A stretch of DNA of 64,000 bases from Ensifer adhaerens (lineage in GTDB: Bacteria > Pseudomonadota > Alphaproteobacteria > Rhizobiales > Rhizobiaceae): NCBI RefSeq assembly GCF_013283195.1, contig NZ_JABEKT010000001.1, positions 966,795 through 1,030,794 of the forward strand, written 5' to 3'. Within the stretch, counting starts at the first letter, position 1; each line of letters begins with the position of its first letter. Of the stretch, positions 63,054 through 64,000 are shown one piece after another. The translations under genes were made by a program, and so were the position numbers. Under the pieces are notes generated by a model. That model saw only the letters and a program-made list of their open reading frames with translations, had not been told where the DNA came from and searched no databases.

Positions 63054-64000
63054 TGGCCGAAACGCATCTCTCCCCCCGCAACATTCCCGATCGCCTGGAA
63101 GGGCGCGGTGTGCGCCTGCTGAAGAGTTGGGAAAGCCTGCTGCTCGTCGTCGCGTGTCTCATCTTCCTCGGCAATTCGCTGGCTTCGCCCTATTTCCTCG
63201 ATCCGTGGAACCTGTCCGACGCCACCTTCAACTTTACCGAAAAGGCGATGATCGCCTTCGCCATGGCATTGGTGATCATTTCCGGCGAGATTGACCTTTC
63301 GGTCGCATCGATCATTGCGCTCGCCTCGACGGCGATGGGTTATGCCGTCCAGCTCGGCTTCGACACGCCGGCGTTGGTGATTGTCGGCCTGTCTGTCGGG
63401 CTGATCTGTGGTGTCGTCAACGGGCTGCTGATCACCGGCCTCGGCCTGCCGTCGATCGTCGTCACCATCGGCACCATGAGCCTGTTTCGCGGCCTGTCCT
63501 TCATCATCCTCGGCGACCAGGCGTTCACAGGCTATCCCGACAGCTTTGCCTGGTTCGGGCAGGGTTATGTCTGGTGGGTGTTCTCGTTCGAGTTCACGCT
63601 GTTCGTCGTGCTCGCCGTCATCTACGGCGTGGTGCTGCACAAGACCAATTTCGGCCGCGCCGTGTACGCGATCGGCAACAATCAGACCGCAGCGCTGTTC
63701 TCCGGCATCCGCGTCAACCGGGTGAAGTTCACGCTGTTCCTGCTGACAGGCCTGATGGCCGGGCTCGCCTCGATCTGCCTGACCTCGCGCCTCGGCTCCA
63801 CCCGTCCGTCGATCGCGCTTGGCTGGGAACTGGAGGTCGTGACCATGGTGGTGCTTGGCGGCGTCAGCATTCTCGGCGGTTCCGGCACCATTCCGGGGGT
63901 GGTGCTCGCCGCCCTGATCATGGGCATGGTCACCTTCGGGTTCGGCCTTTTGAACGTGCCGGGCATCGTCATGTCGATCTTCATCGGTTTGCTGTTGATC
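63053..64000 (+). CDS. rhaQ: Rhamnose ABC transporter permease, 3' end missing
   Basis: The first 316 codons of a second RbsC-type permease, still open at the window end. Segments seen are MALVIISGEIDLSVASIIAL, VNGLLITGLGLPSIVVTIGT, MSLFRGLSFIILGD, AVYAIGNNQTAALFSGI and VVLGGVSILGGSGTIPGVVL. The start (TGATG overlap with rhaP) fixes the frame. In the R. leguminosarum order the mutarotase rhaU and kinase rhaK should follow just beyond this window. Confidence 0.9.
   Translation, partial: MAETHLSPRNIPDRLEGRGVRLLKSWESLLLVVACLIFLGNSLASPYFLDPWNLSDATFNFTEKAMIAFAMALVIISGEIDLSVASIIALASTAMGYAVQLGFDTPALVIVGLSVGLICGVVNGLLITGLGLPSIVVTIGTMSLFRGLSFIILGDQAFTGYPDSFAWFGQGYVWWVFSFEFTLFVVLAVIYGVVLHKTNFGRAVYAIGNNQTAALFSGIRVNRVKFTLFLLTGLMAGLASICLTSRLGSTRPSIALGWELEVVTMVVLGGVSILGGSGTIPGVVLAALIMGMVTFGFGLLNVPGIVMSIFIGLLLI

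Overview
The window looks like a chromosomal segment of a Rhizobiaceae member, most likely Sinorhizobium/Ensifer. The evidence is high GC, the rkp capsular-polysaccharide gene order rkpA-G-H-I-J, a rhamnose locus laid out like that of Rhizobium leguminosarum (rhaDI divergent from rhaRSTPQ), a fused SecDF, the block DUF2948-hisD-UPF0262-phosphatase-infA-maf-yacG, and several small palindromic repeats. No transposase, phage gene, rRNA or CRISPR array was seen. These identifications rest on recognised protein motifs and gene order; no database search was possible.

Layout. 1-11 kb is housekeeping and signalling: a MATE transporter cut by the window edge, pyrD with a DUF952 gene, an exported protein, a LuxR-type response regulator convergent with a very large transporter-like hybrid histidine kinase, mscL, an aminotransferase, a galE-like epimerase and chorismate mutase. 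11.3-13.8 kb is a cyanide-insensitive-type cytochrome bd oxidase operon (cydA, cydB) followed by a 38-residue DUF2474 gene that starts with TTG inside the cydB stop. 14.1-22.2 kb is an amino-acid module: an ABC importer plus M20 amidohydrolase, divergent from a TetR/BetI-like regulator, an AruH-like arginine transaminase and an AruI-like 2-ketoarginine decarboxylase. 22.4-26.8 kb holds secDF, small unknown genes and an Rrf2 regulator.

27-42.5 kb is the most distinctive part: kpsF, then rkpJ, rkpI, rkpH, rkpG and the 2514-residue polyketide/fatty-acid synthase rkpA on the minus strand, with a Wza/KpsD-like export lipoprotein divergent from rkpA. The synthase has no visible thioesterase. The next gene is an alpha-oxoamine synthase and the one after resembles 3-ketosphinganine reductase, which suggests that a long acyl chain is released by condensation with an amino acid and reduced to a sphingoid-like amino alcohol, possibly the lipid part of the K-antigen.

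42.6-54.4 kb is again mostly core: pncA, pncB, a 24-residue membrane peptide, a cold-shock protein, tRNA-Thr, murA, the hisD-infA-maf-yacG block, tRNA-Phe with a structured leader, and small stress or unknown proteins. 54.8-64 kb is the L-rhamnose locus: rhaI and rhaD on the minus strand; rhaR, rhaS, rhaT, rhaP and rhaQ on the plus strand, the last cut by the window end. Noncoding structure worth attention includes two perfect 15-bp inverted repeats, two copies of a 52-bp palindromic repeat, a 141-bp element with inverted ends upstream of infA, a mosaic palindromic repeat between rhaS and rhaT, and a run of four perfect hairpins near 52.6-52.7 kb.
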